Position numbers and translations under genes: made by a program. The notes beneath the pieces are model-generated. The model worked only from the letters and a program-made list of their open reading frames with translations, did no database searches and was not told where the DNA came from. From positions 124,001 through 188,000 of the forward strand of contig NZ_MWLQ01000011.1 of the NCBI RefSeq assembly GCF_010634855.1: DNA of 64,000 nt. Direction: 5' to 3'. This document shows, one piece after another, positions 26,874 through 39,543 of this stretch. Every line of letters starts with the position of its first letter. Within the stretch, counting starts at the first letter, position 1. The DNA is from Microbacterium sp. B35-30 (GTDB taxonomy: Bacteria > Actinomycetota > Actinomycetes > Actinomycetales > Microbacteriaceae).

Positions 26874-28840
26874 CCGCGCCGGTCGCGCGACAGCGAGGTC
26901 ATCACCGGGATCTCCGTGGTCTGTGTCGATTCGCTGTTCTGGGCACCGCGCGCCACCGGAATCCTGGTGCCCAGCACCTGGGCGACGACATCGTGCGCGA
27001 TTTTCGCCGGCGTCAGGCCGGCGTCCTCGAGGATCTGCTCACGGCTCGCGTGATCGATGAACGCATCGGGCACCCCGAGCTCGTCGACCGCGGTGTCGAC
27101 CCCTGCCTCGCGCAGCACCTGTCGCACGCGCGTGCCGATGCCGCCGACCCGGATGCCGTCCTCGATCGTGATGACCAGGCGGTGGGATGCCGCGAGCTCG
27201 ACGATCGACGGCCGCACCGGCACGACCCACCGGGGGTCGACGACGGTGGCGCCGATGCCCTGTGCGCGGAGGCGCTCGGCGACGTCGACGGCGATGTGCG
27301 CCATAGGGCCGATGCCGACGAGCAGCACGTCGTGCGCGTCAGAGCGCACCAGCACGTCGACGCCATCATCGAGGCGCTCGACCGCCGGCAGCTCGGGGCT
27401 GACGCCACCCTTCGGGAAGCGGATCACCGTGGGGCCGTCGTCGATGGCGACCGCCTCCTGCAGCTCCTCACGCAGGCGCGCGCCGTCGCGGGGCACGGCG
27501 ATGCGGATGTTCGGCACGATCTGCAGCATGGCCAGGTCCCAGATGCCGTGATGGCTCGGTCCGTCGGGGCCGGTCACCCCGGCGCGGTCCAGCACGAAGG
27601 TGACGCCGGCGCGGTGGAGGGCGACATCCATCAGCACCTGGTCGAACGCGCGGTTCATGAACGTCGCGTAGATGGCGACGACCGGGTGCAGGCCGCCGAA
27701 GGCGAGACCGGCCGCCGAGGCGACGGCGTGCTGCTCGGCGATCCCGACGTCGTAGACGCGGTCGGGGAATCGCTGTGCGAACGCGAGCAGGCCGGTCGGG
27801 CGCAGCATCGCCGCAGTCATCGCGATGACGTCGTCGCGCGCATCGCCCACCGCGACGAGTTCGTCGGCGAAGACGTCGGTCCAGGCGACACCGCCCGTTG
27901 CACCGAGCGACTCGCCCGTGATCGGGTCGATCTTGCCGACCGCATGGAACTGGTCGGCCTCGTCCTCCAGAGCCGGGGCGTAGCCGCGGCCCTTCTCGGT
28001 GATGGCGTGGACGATGACGGGAGCGCCGTACGACTTGGCGAGCTCGAGGGTCTCGATCAGCGTCGGCAGGTCGTGACCGTCGACGGGGCCGAGGTACTTG
28101 ATGTCGAGGTTCGAGTAGAGGGCCGCGTTGTTGGTGAACCGCGACAGGAAGCCGTGCGTGCCCCCGCGAACGCCGCGATAGACGGCGCGTGCGGCGGGAC
28201 CGAGCTTGCGGAACAAGTCGTCGGAGCCGCGGTGCAGTGTGCGGTACGACTCCGCCGTGCGGACACGGTTGAGGTAGCGGGCCATGCCGCCGATCGTCGG
28301 GGCGTACGAGCGACCGTTGTCGTTGACGACGATCACGAGGTTGCGGTCGTTGTCGTCGGAGATGTTATTGAGCGCCTCCCACGTCATTCCGCCGGTGAGC
28401 GCGCCGTCGCCGACGACGGCGACGACGTGCCGGTCCTTGCGGCCGGTGCGCGTCAGCGCGCGGGAGACCCCGTCCGCCCAGCTCAGCGAGCTCGACGCGT
28501 GCGACGACTCGACGACGTCATGCGGACTCTCCGAGCGCTGCGGGTAGCCGGCCAGGCCGTCGCGCGCACGCAGGTTCGTGAAGTCCTGGCGCCCGGTGAG
28601 CAGCTTGTGCACGTACGACTGGTGGCCGGTGTCGAAGATCATCGGGTCGTTCGGCGAATCGAACACGCGGTGCAGGGCGACCGTCAGCTCGACGACCCCG
28701 AGGTTGGGGCCCAGGTGGCCACCCGTGCGTGCGACGTTCTCGACGAGGAAGCCGCGGATCTCGTCCGCGAGCTGCTCGAGCTGATCCATGGTCAGCGCGT
28801 CGAGGTCGCGGGGTCCGGTGATGGACGACAGCAGCGACAT
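26870..28840 (-). CDS. dxs: 1-deoxy-D-xylulose-5-phosphate synthase
   Basis: Dxs makes DXP from pyruvate and glyceraldehyde 3-phosphate using thiamine diphosphate, starting the MEP isoprenoid pathway. The 656-residue protein begins with ATG after AAAGGAG. Motifs in order are FDTGHQSYVHKLLTGR (about residues 66-81), the ThDP site VVGDGALTGGMTWEALNN (about 143-160), GPVDGHDLPTLIETL, YDVGIAEQHAVASAAG with the conserved glutamate, and DRAGVTGPDGPSHHGIWDLA. The transketolase C-domain completes the protein. This pathway does not need the B6 or nitrogen genes nearby. Confidence 0.98.
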   Translation of the reverse strand: MSLLSSITGPRDLDALTMDQLEQLADEIRGFLVENVARTGGHLGPNLGVVELTVALHRVFDSPNDPMIFDTGHQSYVHKLLTGRQDFTNLRARDGLAGYPQRSESPHDVVESSHASSSLSWADGVSRALTRTGRKDRHVVAVVGDGALTGGMTWEALNNISDDNDRNLVIVVNDNGRSYAPTIGGMARYLNRVRTAESYRTLHRGSDDLFRKLGPAARAVYRGVRGGTHGFLSRFTNNAALYSNLDIKYLGPVDGHDLPTLIETLELAKSYGAPVIVHAITEKGRGYAPALEDEADQFHAVGKIDPITGESLGATGGVAWTDVFADELVAVGDARDDVIAMTAAMLRPTGLLAFAQRFPDRVYDVGIAEQHAVASAAGLAFGGLHPVVAIYATFMNRAFDQVLMDVALHRAGVTFVLDRAGVTGPDGPSHHGIWDLAMLQIVPNIRIAVPRDGARLREELQEAVAIDDGPTVIRFPKGGVSPELPAVERLDDGVDVLVRSDAHDVLLVGIGPMAHIAVDVAERLRAQGIGATVVDPRWVVPVRPSIVELAASHRLVITIEDGIRVGGIGTRVRQVLREAGVDTAVDELGVPDAFIDHASREQILEDAGLTPAKIAHDVVAQVLGTRIPVARGAQNSESTQTTEIPVMTSLSRDRRG

Positions 28841-28894
28841 CCCCGCTCCTTTCCGGCCCGGGAAGGGCTCTGCAAGTCTACCCGGGGCATGAAG

Positions 28895-28926
28895 GGGGGA
28901 CCGGATGCCGCAGCATCCGGTCCCCC
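28895..28926. terminator. Terminator downstream of acnA
   Basis: A perfect 14-bp stem (GGGGGACCGGATGC / GCATCCGGTCCCCC) with a CGCA loop begins 12 bases beyond the acnA stop on the minus strand and before the dxs start. Confidence 0.85.
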
Positions 28927-28938
28927 GTGAATCAGCTG

Positions 28939-31767
<2,829 letters not shown>

Positions 31768-31875
31768 GTCTGTCTCCTTCGTCGGCGGCGGGATCGTACC
31801 GGAGTCCGGCATCCCCATCTTCCCCCGCAGAGAAGCCCGCGGCTAGTGAGGCCGACCTAACGGATCGGGGGAAAA

Positions 31876-31895
31876 TTATCTTGATGTCAAGATAA
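31876..31895. promoter_or_regulatory. MarR-like operator palindrome upstream of acnA
   Basis: The arms TTATCTTGA and TCAAGATAA are perfect inverted repeats separated by two bases. The AT-rich, CTTGA/TCAAG-centred form resembles operators of MarR-family repressors. On the acnA strand it contains TTGACA, so a bound repressor could block a promoter there. It lies 5 bases beyond the DUF3159 stop. Confidence 0.5.
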
Positions 31896-31900
31896 ATGTA

Positions 31901-32743
31901 TCACTTCGGCGCACGGGGATAGAGCGCGCGCACGGCGAGCCACGTGACGGCGACCAGCGGCGCGAACAGCGGCAGCCCCATCACCAGCTTGAGTGTGCCG
32001 AGCGCGGTGACATCTCCGGCGAAGTAGAGCGGCACCTGCACGATGAGGCGCAGCGCGAACAGCGCGCCCCAGGCGAGCGACAGCCAGAAGAACACGCGTC
32101 GCTTGCGGCGATCCGCGCGCCACGCGGTGCCCTCCCCCATCAGGAACCCGACAGCGAGGCCGATGAGCGGCCAGCCGATAAGGGCCGAAACGATGAACGC
32201 CGTGCCGTAGATCGTGTTGGTGAGGAAGCCCGGGATGAAGCTGTCCTCTCCCCTGCCGGTCCACAGCGACAGTCCGGCGGCGGCGGCCGCCGCGATGAGC
32301 CCGCCGATGGCGGCACTCGCGGACTGCCGCTGGATGAGCCTGACCGCGGTGAACACGGCGGCGAGGCCGACCGACAGGCCGAGGCTCAGCAGCAGGTTGC
32401 CGGAGCGGCTCTCGGGGTCGTACGTCGCGGTCCAGGTGACGAGGAACACGAGGCCCGGAAGAACGGATTCCAGGATGCCGCGCCAGCCCCCCATCGCGGA
32501 CCAGACGACGTGACCCGTGCTCTTGCCCTCTGCCGGATCCAGTCCCGCCCGGCGGGCCGCGTCGCCGAGTGCGGCGCCGAGGACCTCGGATGCCGAGGCC
32601 GGAGCTTCCGTCGCAGCTTCGGGGGCAGCATCCGCCTCTGCGTCGGACGGACCGACGGCCCTTTCGTTCGGGGCCGCTGCCTCAGCGGGAGGGCTCGTCG
32701 CCGGCTCGGACGAGGAGTCGTCCGCGCGCGCGCTGTCGCTCAC
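31901..32743 (-). CDS. DUF3159 membrane protein
   Basis: The start is GTG, overlapping the DUF3710 stop by 4 bases (GTGA). The product is 280 residues. The first about 70 are disordered and acidic (repeated EAA/PAS). The rest has six hydrophobic segments from about residue 85, beginning WRGILESVLPGLVFLVTWTATY, the DUF3159 hallmark. The basic loop WRADRRKRRVFFWLSLAWG and LIVQVPLYFAGDVTALG are also typical. It is an actinobacterial family of unknown function, always in this dut-linked block. Confidence 0.92.
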   Translation of the reverse strand: MSDSARADDSSSEPATSPPAEAAAPNERAVGPSDAEADAAPEAATEAPASASEVLGAALGDAARRAGLDPAEGKSTGHVVWSAMGGWRGILESVLPGLVFLVTWTATYDPESRSGNLLLSLGLSVGLAAVFTAVRLIQRQSASAAIGGLIAAAAAAGLSLWTGRGEDSFIPGFLTNTIYGTAFIVSALIGWPLIGLAVGFLMGEGTAWRADRRKRRVFFWLSLAWGALFALRLIVQVPLYFAGDVTALGTLKLVMGLPLFAPLVAVTWLAVRALYPRAPK

Positions 32744-33339
32744 GCCGATCCCGGCGTGGCCGGCATGCGCAGCGGGATGAGGTCGCGCGGCGGCATCGGC
32801 GAGCCGCCCCGCACGACGACGATCGAGCGGAACAGGTCCTCGACGGCGGCGGCCGCCTCGACGTCGGCCGTGGCCGCCCCGCCGATGACGCCGCGCAGGA
32901 ACCAGCGCGGTCCGTCCACGCCGACGAAGCGGGCGAGACGTTTGCCCGCGGTGCCGTCCGGTCCGGCGACGACGGGCACCTCGGCGAGAAGTTCAGGGCC
33001 CAGCGGGCCTTCCCGCTCCTCGACACGGCCACCCTGCTGGCGGATCTGCTGGCGGATCTGCTCACGGGTCTCCTCCCAGAGCCCCGCCGATCGCGGTGCG
33101 GCGAAAGGCTGCACCTGCAGCGTCGAGTCGGCGTAGTCCAGGCCGACGGCGACGATGCGCTTGGTCTGCTCCTCGACCTCGAGGCGCAGGTTCAGCCCCT
33201 CGCGCGGCAGGATCTTGATGCCGCCGAGGTCGATGTACGGACGCACCGGGTTTGCTTCGGACTCGTCGAACGGTCCGGTCGTGGCGCGGTCCTCCGGCGC
33301 GACCTTGCGGGGTCCGTCGGCGGCTGAGGGGTCGGTCAT
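32740..33339 (-). CDS. DUF3710 protein
   Basis: This is a 199-residue soluble protein. The segments GPFDESEANPVRPYIDLGGIKILP, LQVQPFAAPRSAGLWEETREQI and FVGVDGPRWFLRGVIGG match DUF3710, an actinobacterial family located between dut and DUF3159. It overlaps the dut stop (ATGA) and the DUF3159 start (GTGA), so the three genes form one translationally coupled set. Its function is unknown. Confidence 0.92.
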   Translation of the reverse strand: MTDPSAADGPRKVAPEDRATTGPFDESEANPVRPYIDLGGIKILPREGLNLRLEVEEQTKRIVAVGLDYADSTLQVQPFAAPRSAGLWEETREQIRQQIRQQGGRVEEREGPLGPELLAEVPVVAGPDGTAGKRLARFVGVDGPRWFLRGVIGGAATADVEAAAAVEDLFRSIVVVRGGSPMPPRDLIPLRMPATPGSA

Positions 33340-33788
33340 GCGAGGATTCCATCCTTCTGATAGCCCGTGGAGCCGAAGCCGCCCTCGCCGCGCACACTGT
33401 CGGGCAGGGTCTCCACGGGAATGAAAACGGCGCGAGGCACCGGCATCACGATGAGCTGCGCGACGCGGTCGCCCACTTCGATGTCGTGGGCGTGCTCGCG
33501 ATCGGTGTTGAGCAGGATGACCTTGATCTCGCCGCGATAGCCGGCGTCGATCGTCCCGGGGGCGTTGACGATGGTGATGCCGTGCTTGGCCGCGAGGCCG
33601 CTGCGGGGCACGACGAAGGCCACGTAGCCGTCGGGCAGCGCGATGCGGACGCCCGTGCCGACGAGCGCGCGCTCACCGGGTCCGAGGTGCACCGCCTCGG
33701 CGGCGACCAGGTCGGCTCCGGCATCTCCGGGGTGCGCGTACACCGGGACGTCGGGGGCGATAATGGGGACGTCCACCGTTTCAGTCAC
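33336..33788 (-). CDS. dut: Deoxyuridine 5'-triphosphate nucleotidohydrolase (dUTPase)
   Basis: Dut hydrolyses dUTP to dUMP, keeping uracil out of DNA and feeding thymidylate synthesis. The start is GTG at 33788 (VTETVDVPIIAPD), giving 150 residues. The five trimeric-dUTPase motifs are visible: HPGDAGADLVA, PRSGLAAKHG, NAPGTIDAGYRGEIKV, IEVGDRVAQLIVMP and GEGGFGSTG. The GTG follows TACCCT by 6 bases and has no ribosome site, so a leaderless message is likely. Only 12 bases separate it from the divergent DUF3093 start. Confidence 0.97.
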   Translation of the reverse strand: MTETVDVPIIAPDVPVYAHPGDAGADLVAAEAVHLGPGERALVGTGVRIALPDGYVAFVVPRSGLAAKHGITIVNAPGTIDAGYRGEIKVILLNTDREHAHDIEVGDRVAQLIVMPVPRAVFIPVETLPDSVRGEGGFGSTGYQKDGILA

Positions 33789-33800
33789 CCAACGAGGGTA

Positions 33801-34316
33801 ATGCAGAACTCCATGCGTCACGCCGATGCTCCCAGCGGCCGCAGCGACCGCTCCCGGGAGCGGTACCGCGAGCGATTGGGCCCCTCGCTCTGGATCCTGG
33901 TCGCAGCTGCGCTGGCGGCACCGATGGCGGCGCTCGTCCTCACTCCCATCGACACGACGATCGCGCTCGTGGTAGGTGCCGGAATCGGTGTGGTGCTGAT
34001 CGCACTCATGATCGCGGCCGCGCCGGTGGTCGAGGTCCGGGACGGCGAACTGCGCGCCGGGCGGGCGCACATCGGCGTGGACTTCCTCGGGACGCCCGAG
34101 GTGCACGTCGACGATGATGCGCGCCATGCGCGCGGTGCGGGTCTCGACCCGCGGTCGTGGCATCTGATCCGGGGTGGGATCGACGGGATCGTCGTGATCC
34201 CCGTGACCGACGTCGACGACCCGACGACCGCGTGGGTGATCTCATCGCGGACGCCGGATCGGCTTTCCGCCGCTGTGCGGCGGGCTCAGATCACGCGGAG
34301 CACTCCAGGCACATAG
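33801..34316 (+). CDS. DUF3093 membrane protein
   Basis: The start is ATG at 33801 after GAGGG (an ATG at 33813 is possible), giving 171 residues. Two membrane segments (about residues 28-47 and 50-72) follow the basic RDRSRERYRERLGPSLW. The cytosolic part DGELRAGRAHIGVDFLG and LDPRSWHLIRGGIDGIVVIPV is the conserved DUF3093 core. It lies divergent from dut as in most actinobacteria. Its 3' end overlaps the convergent DUF4193 gene by 26 bases. Its function is unknown. Confidence 0.92.
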   Translation: MQNSMRHADAPSGRSDRSRERYRERLGPSLWILVAAALAAPMAALVLTPIDTTIALVVGAGIGVVLIALMIAAAPVVEVRDGELRAGRAHIGVDFLGTPEVHVDDDARHARGAGLDPRSWHLIRGGIDGIVVIPVTDVDDPTTAWVISSRTPDRLSAAVRRAQITRSTPGT

Positions 34317-34584
34317 GGCCGTCGGCGGTCTCGTGATCGAGCTGGGAACGGTGCTTCACGAGGAAGCAGTTCGAACAGGTGAACTCGTCCTCCTGGGGCG
34401 GGAGAACGACGACGTCGAGCTCGAGGTCCGACAGATCGGCACCGGGCAGCTCGAACCCCGACGGGTTGTCGGCATCCTCCGCGTCGACCGAGCCCGAGAG
34501 CTTGTCGGGGACGCGCTCCTTGAGCGCTTCGATCGACTCGCTGTCGTCCTCTGTCTTGCGGGGGGCGTCGTAATCGGTGGCCAT
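34291..34584 (-). CDS. DUF4193 small zinc-ribbon protein
   Basis: This is a 97-residue acidic protein with ATG at 34584. MATDYDAPRKTEDD at the start and EDEFTCSNCFLVKHRSQL with CLECSA at the end place two CxxC pairs for zinc binding. The family DUF4193 is restricted to actinobacteria and sits near dut and sepH. Its function is unknown. Its 3' end overlaps the DUF3093 gene tail. Confidence 0.93.
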   Translation of the reverse strand: MATDYDAPRKTEDDSESIEALKERVPDKLSGSVDAEDADNPSGFELPGADLSDLELDVVVLPPQEDEFTCSNCFLVKHRSQLDHETADGPMCLECSA

Positions 34585-34830
34585 GCGTGAACGTCTCAAC
34601 TTCCGGGTATCGCGGGTGCGCTCGCCCTTGCGGGCGGCGATAGTTTGCACGACGGTTCCTCTTTTCGCAAATGCGTCCGGCGGTGTCGACCCCGTGCGTC
34701 GCGTGAAACTCGCGGCACGCGCGGGATATTCCCGGTCACCGCACTCCCCTGTGACACGATGGGGCGGATCAGGCAGGAACGACTGCCAGGAGCCCGTGAG
34801 CCCAAGGGAAAATTTGAAGGGGCGTTCGCA

Positions 34831-35877
34831 ATGGAACAGCTCAAGGTCATCGGAACCGAGGACGACAAGCTCATCCTGGCGACCGAGTCCGGCGAGAGAT
34901 TCTCGCTCGACGTGGACGACGTCCTGCGTGTCGAGCTGCGCAAGGCGCGGCGCGACCGCGATACCGATGTGCAGGCGCCGCGCGCCAGCCCGCGTGAGAT
35001 CCAGGCCCACATCCGCTCAGGGCTGTCGGCGCGAGAGGTCGCCGAGCTTCTCGGCGCCCGTGTCGAGGACGTCGTCCGCTTCGAAGGACCCGTGCTGGCC
35101 GAGCGCGAGCACGTCGTCGGTCAGGCGCTGGCCGTGCCCGTTCTCCTCGGCGGCGATTTCGAGGGCGACGGTCAGACGACGTTCGGCTCCGCAGTGCGCG
35201 GCAAGCTGGCCGAGGCAGGCGCCGTCGGCGAGCGGTGGACCAGCTGGAAAGCGCCGACCGGGTGGACCGTCAAGCTCGAGTTCACCGCGAACGACATCGG
35301 CCACGACGCACGCTGGGGCTTCGATCCTCGCCGGAGCACGTTGTCACCACTGAACTCCGACGCGATCCAGCTGTCTCGGCAGGGATCATTGCCCGAGGGA
35401 CTGATCCCGCGCCTGCGCGCTCTGGAGACCGTGCCGGCGAAGGACGACTCCCGCTTCGACAGCGGCGCCTTCGGCCCCCGCGGTCTTCCCGACGCCGACA
35501 TCGAGTCGCCCGAGATCCCGGCCCCCGCCGCCCCCGCCGTCCAGGAGGCGGCGATAAAGCGGGCGAGCGAGCCCACCATCGTCACCTCGGCGGAGACAGC
35601 CGACCTGCTAGAGGCGTTGCGCCGCCGCCGCGGTCAGCGCGAGCCGCTGCCCGGGGTGGACGAGGTTGCCGCGCCGCAGCGCTCGTCGGCGCCCGTCGCC
35701 CTGTTCGACGCCCTCGAGCCGGGCTACGACGGGGCGCCAGCCGACGAGGAGCCGCCGGCATCCGACTTCCAGGCCCCCACTCCCGCGGCGGTGGCGGAGG
35801 CCGGTCGTCGCAACAAGGGACGCACCTCGATGCCCTCGTGGGACGAGATCGTCTTCGGCGCCCGCTCCGACGACTGA
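34831..35877 (+). CDS. sepH: Septation protein SepH
   Basis: SepH (formerly DUF3071) stimulates FtsZ assembly during actinobacterial division. The start is ATG at 34831 with GAAGGGG upstream; upstream in-frame ATGs lack support. The 348-residue protein has the conserved N-terminus MEQLKVIGTEDDKLILATE, the helix-turn-helix PREIQAHIRSGLSAREVAELLG (about residues 50-72), and EFTANDIGHDARWGFDPRRSTL. A long disordered Pro/Ala-rich part leads to the conserved C-terminal RRNKGRTSMPSWDEIVFG. Confidence 0.94.
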   Translation: MEQLKVIGTEDDKLILATESGERFSLDVDDVLRVELRKARRDRDTDVQAPRASPREIQAHIRSGLSAREVAELLGARVEDVVRFEGPVLAEREHVVGQALAVPVLLGGDFEGDGQTTFGSAVRGKLAEAGAVGERWTSWKAPTGWTVKLEFTANDIGHDARWGFDPRRSTLSPLNSDAIQLSRQGSLPEGLIPRLRALETVPAKDDSRFDSGAFGPRGLPDADIESPEIPAPAAPAVQEAAIKRASEPTIVTSAETADLLEALRRRRGQREPLPGVDEVAAPQRSSAPVALFDALEPGYDGAPADEEPPASDFQAPTPAAVAEAGRRNKGRTSMPSWDEIVFGARSDD

Positions 35878-35884
35878 CGCCCGC

Positions 35885-37000
35885 TCAGGCGAACGCGCCG
35901 AGCCGGATGAGCGGCACGATCCGCTCCTCATCGGTCAGCGACCCGTGTTGCCCGATCATCTTCTGCGGCGCCTTGTCGGCGAGGCGATCGTCGTAGTACG
36001 CGATCCCGGCGCGAGCGGCCACGATCACATCCCCGATCCTCCCGGCGACCTCGGGATCCACCGCGCCGATGAGGCCCGACGCCTCGAGCTCGGCGCGGGA
36101 GAAGACCCATGACCGGGATGCCTCAGCCTCTCGCCAGCGCGTGAGCACGGCATCCGCTTCTCCCGGCTCGGAGTAGAGCTGCAGCAGGCGCGGCTCGCCG
36201 CCGATCAGGCGCACGCCCTCGAGCAGGTCGTCGCCCTCCTTCAGGAGGATCTGACGGTGCCGCGGCACGTCGATCATGCCGTGATCGGAGGTCACCACCA
36301 CTCCGGTGCCCCGGTCGATCGACGCCGCCAGGGTGCGCGCCGCGGCGTCGACCCTCTCCAGAGCGGCGACCCACTCGTCCGACTCCCAGCCGCGCTTGTG
36401 GCCGATCGCGTCGAGATCGGCCGCGTAGAGATAGACGAGGGAACCCGGATGCCGCGCCGCGAGGTCGGCGGCGACCCGCACGCGTTCGTCGAGGTCGTCG
36501 GCGCCGTGGAACTCGGCGTCGCCGAGCGTCGCGGCGGTGAATCCCGTGCGCGCGTACTCGTTGCGCGAGACGGCGAAGAACGGTCGGCCGAGCGTGGCCG
36601 ACAGCGGGGCGGCGCGCTGGAACGAGAGCGGGAGGCCGTCGGTGTCCCAGCCGCGCAGCATGTTCACGACGTCGTCGGTGCCGGGGATGCGTGCCCGATA
36701 GCCGACGATCCCGTGCGCGCCGGGCAGCACGCCCGTGAGGAGGCTCGTCAGCGCCGCTGCCGTGGTCGAGGGGAAGACGGTGCGTGCGGCATCCCGTTTC
36801 GTCCGCGCCTCGCTGAGGAAGCGCGCGTGTCCCGCGCGGGCGGCGAGGTTCGACACGCCCAGCCCGTCGATCACCCACACGATCGCGCTGCGCGCCGGTG
36901 CGAACCACTCGGATCCGCCGTTCAGCGCTGCCGACATCTCGGGCACGACACGGGTGAGGCTCCGGGCGCGCGGCGGGTCCGCGGGTAGGCTGAGGGACAT
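35885..37000 (-). CDS. Alkaline phosphatase superfamily protein (nucleotide pyrophosphatase-like)
   Basis: The start is ATG at 37000 ([15 protein letters not shown]), giving 371 residues without a clear signal peptide. The phosphodiesterase core is visible: [15 protein letters not shown] with metal-binding Asp, [21 protein letters not shown] with the nucleophile Thr, [20 protein letters not shown], and [17 protein letters not shown]. These are the metal ligands of the type I phosphodiesterase/nucleotide pyrophosphatase family. Substrate is unknown. It is convergent with sepH and divergent from parC. Confidence 0.88.
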   Translation of the reverse strand: MSLSLPADPPRARSLTRVVPEMSAALNGGSEWFAPARSAIVWVIDGLGVSNLAARAGHARFLSEARTKRDAARTVFPSTTAAALTSLLTGVLPGAHGIVGYRARIPGTDDVVNMLRGWDTDGLPLSFQRAAPLSATLGRPFFAVSRNEYARTGFTAATLGDAEFHGADDLDERVRVAADLAARHPGSLVYLYAADLDAIGHKRGWESDEWVAALERVDAAARTLAASIDRGTGVVVTSDHGMIDVPRHRQILLKEGDDLLEGVRLIGGEPRLLQLYSEPGEADAVLTRWREAEASRSWVFSRAELEASGLIGAVDPEVAGRIGDVIVAARAGIAYYDDRLADKAPQKMIGQHGSLTDEERIVPLIRLGAFA

Positions 37001-37068
37001 CGGGGCCAGTCTCGCACACCGCGGCCGCGCCCCACCGCTCCCGCCGTCACCCGAGGCTTCATCGACAC

Positions 37069-39528
37069 ATGCCCGCTTCCCGCACCGATTCCTCACCCGC
37101 CGACCACGGACGCATCGAGGACGTCGACGTCTCGTCCGAGATGCAGACGTCGTTCCTCGAGTACGCGTACTCGGTGATCTATTCGCGCGCACTTCCCGAC
37201 GCGCGCGACGGGCTGAAGCCGGTGCAGCGGCGCATCCTCTTCCAGATGGCCGACATGGGCCTGCGCCCCGACCGCGGGCACGTCAAGAGTGCGCGCGTCG
37301 TCGGCGAGGTGATGGGAAAGCTGCACCCGCACGGCGACGCCCCCATCTACGACGCCCTGGTGCGTCTCGCCCAGCCGTTCTCGCTGCGCGTGCCCCTCGT
37401 CGACGGTCACGGCAACTTCGGCTCGCTCGACGACGGCCCCGCCGCCCCGCGCTACACCGAGGCTCGCCTCGCCCCGCCCGCGCTCGCGCTCACCGAGAAT
37501 CTCGACGAGGACGTCGTCGACTTCATCCCGAACTACGACGGGCAGTTCCAGCAGCCCGAGGTGCTGCCGGCCGCGTTCCCGAACCTCCTCGTCAACGGCA
37601 CGACCGGCATCGCGGTCGGCATGGCCACCAACATGGCGCCGCACAATCTCATCGAGGTGGTCGGCGCGGCGACCCATCTGCTCGACAATCCCGAGGCGAC
37701 CGTCGAAGAGCTCATGGAGTTCGTGCCGGGGCCGGACCTCCCCGGCGGCGGCATCATCGTCGGCCTCGACGGCATCAAGGACGCGTACACGAACGGACGC
37801 GGAAGCTTCCGCACGCGCGCGAAGGTGTCGATCGAGTCGCTGGGTCCCCGCCGCACCGGTCTCATCGTCACCGAGCTGCCGTACCTCGTCGGCCCGGAGC
37901 GGGTGATCGAGAAGATCAAGGACGCCGTCAACGCCAAGAAGCTGCAGGGCATCGCCGACGTCACCGATCTCACCGACCGCCACCACGGACTGCGCCTGGT
38001 CATCGGCATCAAGACCGGCTTCGACCCGCAGGCGGTGCTCGACCACCTCTACCGGCTGACGCCGCTCGAGGACTCGTTCAGCATCAACAACGTCGCCCTC
38101 GTCGAAGGGCAGCCGCAGACCCTCGGTCTCCGGGAGCTTCTGCGGGTCTACCTCGACCATCGCATCAGCGTCGTCACCCGGCGCAGCCGCTACCGCCTCG
38201 CGCGCCGCAAGGAACGCCTGCACCTCGTCGAGGGCCTCCTCATCGCGATCCTCGACATCGACGAGGTCATCCAGGTCATCCGCACCTCGGATGACGGCGA
38301 GCAGGCGCGCACGCGCCTGATGAGCGTCTTCGACCTGTCCGAACCGCAGGCCGAGTACATCCTCGAGCTGCGACTGCGGCGGTTGACGAAGTTCTCCCGC
38401 ATCGAGCTCGAGACCGAGCGCGACAATCTCAAGAAAGAGATCGCGCTGCTCGAGGAGCTCCTCGGCAGCGATGTGCTCCTCCGCGCGCAGGTGGCGCAGG
38501 AGCTGGATGCCGCAGCCGAGGCGTTCGGCACGCCGCGGCGCACGCTGCTGCTCAACGGCGGTCCGGTGCAGCCGCGCTCGCGCGCCGCGGCGGCCGCCGT
38601 CGACCTGCAGATCGCGGACGCACCGTGTCGCGTCTTCCTCTCGGCCACCGGACGCATGGTCCGTGCCGAGCTGGTGGCCGATGCGCCGGGTGGCGGCGTC
38701 GTGGCGCCGGCACGCCGCTCGAAGCACGACGCCATCCGCTCGTCGGTGGACGCGACCACCCGTGGCGACATCGGCGCGGTGACGAACCTCGGCCGCCTGG
38801 TGCGCCTCTCCCCCGTCGACCTGCCCTCGGTCCCCGGCAACTCGGTGCAGCTCGGCGCCGGGACGCGTGCCGATCAGTACCTCGGGCTGAGCGGCGGCGA
38901 GCACGTCGTCGCCCTGGTCCCGCTCGCCGACGCCCCGCCGATCGCCGTCGGCACGGCGCAGGGGATCGTGAAGCGCATCGCCGCGAGCGAGATCGCCAAC
39001 AAGCACGACATCGAGATCATCTCGCTCAAGGATGGCGACCGTGTGGTCGGCGCCGCGCCCGCCTCCGACGGCGCGGAACTGGTGTTCGTCGCCAGCGACG
39101 CCCAGCTGCTGCGTTTCGACGCGTCCTCGGTGCGGCCGCAGGGCCGTTCCGCCGGCGGCATGGCGGGCATCCGTCTGACGGACGGTGCGCACGTCATCGC
39201 GTTCGACGTCGTCGGCCCCTCGGAGTTCGACGCCGTCGTGGTGACGATCGCCGGCTCGACGACAGCGCTCGCGGGCACCGATGCCGTCAGCGCCAAGGTC
39301 TCGCTCTTCAGCGAGTTCCCCGCCAAGGGCCGTGCGACCGGCGGCGTCCGCGCCCACCGGTTCCTCCGCGGCGAAGATGCGCTGACGATCGCCTGGGTCG
39401 GCACCGACCCGCGTGCGGTCGGCGCCGATGGGGCGGTCCGCGCGCTGCCCGACTCGGGCGCGAAGCGCGACGCCTCGGGCACGGCGCTCGACGGCGTCAT
39501 CGCCGCGGTCGGCACCGGCATCCGCTGA
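37069..39528 (+). CDS. parC: DNA topoisomerase IV subunit A (ParC/GyrA-like)
   Basis: This type IIA topoisomerase subunit cuts and rejoins DNA; with ParE it would decatenate chromosomes. The 819-residue protein has [17 protein letters not shown] (about residues 42-58), the winged-helix segment [18 protein letters not shown], the active-site tyrosine in [15 protein letters not shown] (about residue 129), [19 protein letters not shown], and a coiled-coil tower. The C-terminal beta-pinwheel is divergent and lacks an obvious GyrA box (QRRGGRG), which favours ParC over GyrA. parE lies convergent downstream. Confidence 0.93.
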   Translation: MPASRTDSSPADHGRIEDVDVSSEMQTSFLEYAYSVIYSRALPDARDGLKPVQRRILFQMADMGLRPDRGHVKSARVVGEVMGKLHPHGDAPIYDALVRLAQPFSLRVPLVDGHGNFGSLDDGPAAPRYTEARLAPPALALTENLDEDVVDFIPNYDGQFQQPEVLPAAFPNLLVNGTTGIAVGMATNMAPHNLIEVVGAATHLLDNPEATVEELMEFVPGPDLPGGGIIVGLDGIKDAYTNGRGSFRTRAKVSIESLGPRRTGLIVTELPYLVGPERVIEKIKDAVNAKKLQGIADVTDLTDRHHGLRLVIGIKTGFDPQAVLDHLYRLTPLEDSFSINNVALVEGQPQTLGLRELLRVYLDHRISVVTRRSRYRLARRKERLHLVEGLLIAILDIDEVIQVIRTSDDGEQARTRLMSVFDLSEPQAEYILELRLRRLTKFSRIELETERDNLKKEIALLEELLGSDVLLRAQVAQELDAAAEAFGTPRRTLLLNGGPVQPRSRAAAAAVDLQIADAPCRVFLSATGRMVRAELVADAPGGGVVAPARRSKHDAIRSSVDATTRGDIGAVTNLGRLVRLSPVDLPSVPGNSVQLGAGTRADQYLGLSGGEHVVALVPLADAPPIAVGTAQGIVKRIAASEIANKHDIEIISLKDGDRVVGAAPASDGAELVFVASDAQLLRFDASSVRPQGRSAGGMAGIRLTDGAHVIAFDVVGPSEFDAVVVTIAGSTTALAGTDAVSAKVSLFSEFPAKGRATGGVRAHRFLRGEDALTIAWVGTDPRAVGADGAVRALPDSGAKRDASGTALDGVIAAVGTGIR

Positions 39529-39543
39529 CGTTCACCGGGGCTT

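Noticed and set aside
25979-28930. 983-codon frame on the plus strand across the SPFH gene and opposite dxs
   Set aside because: Crosses two well-supported genes in another frame; the sequence is low-complexity.
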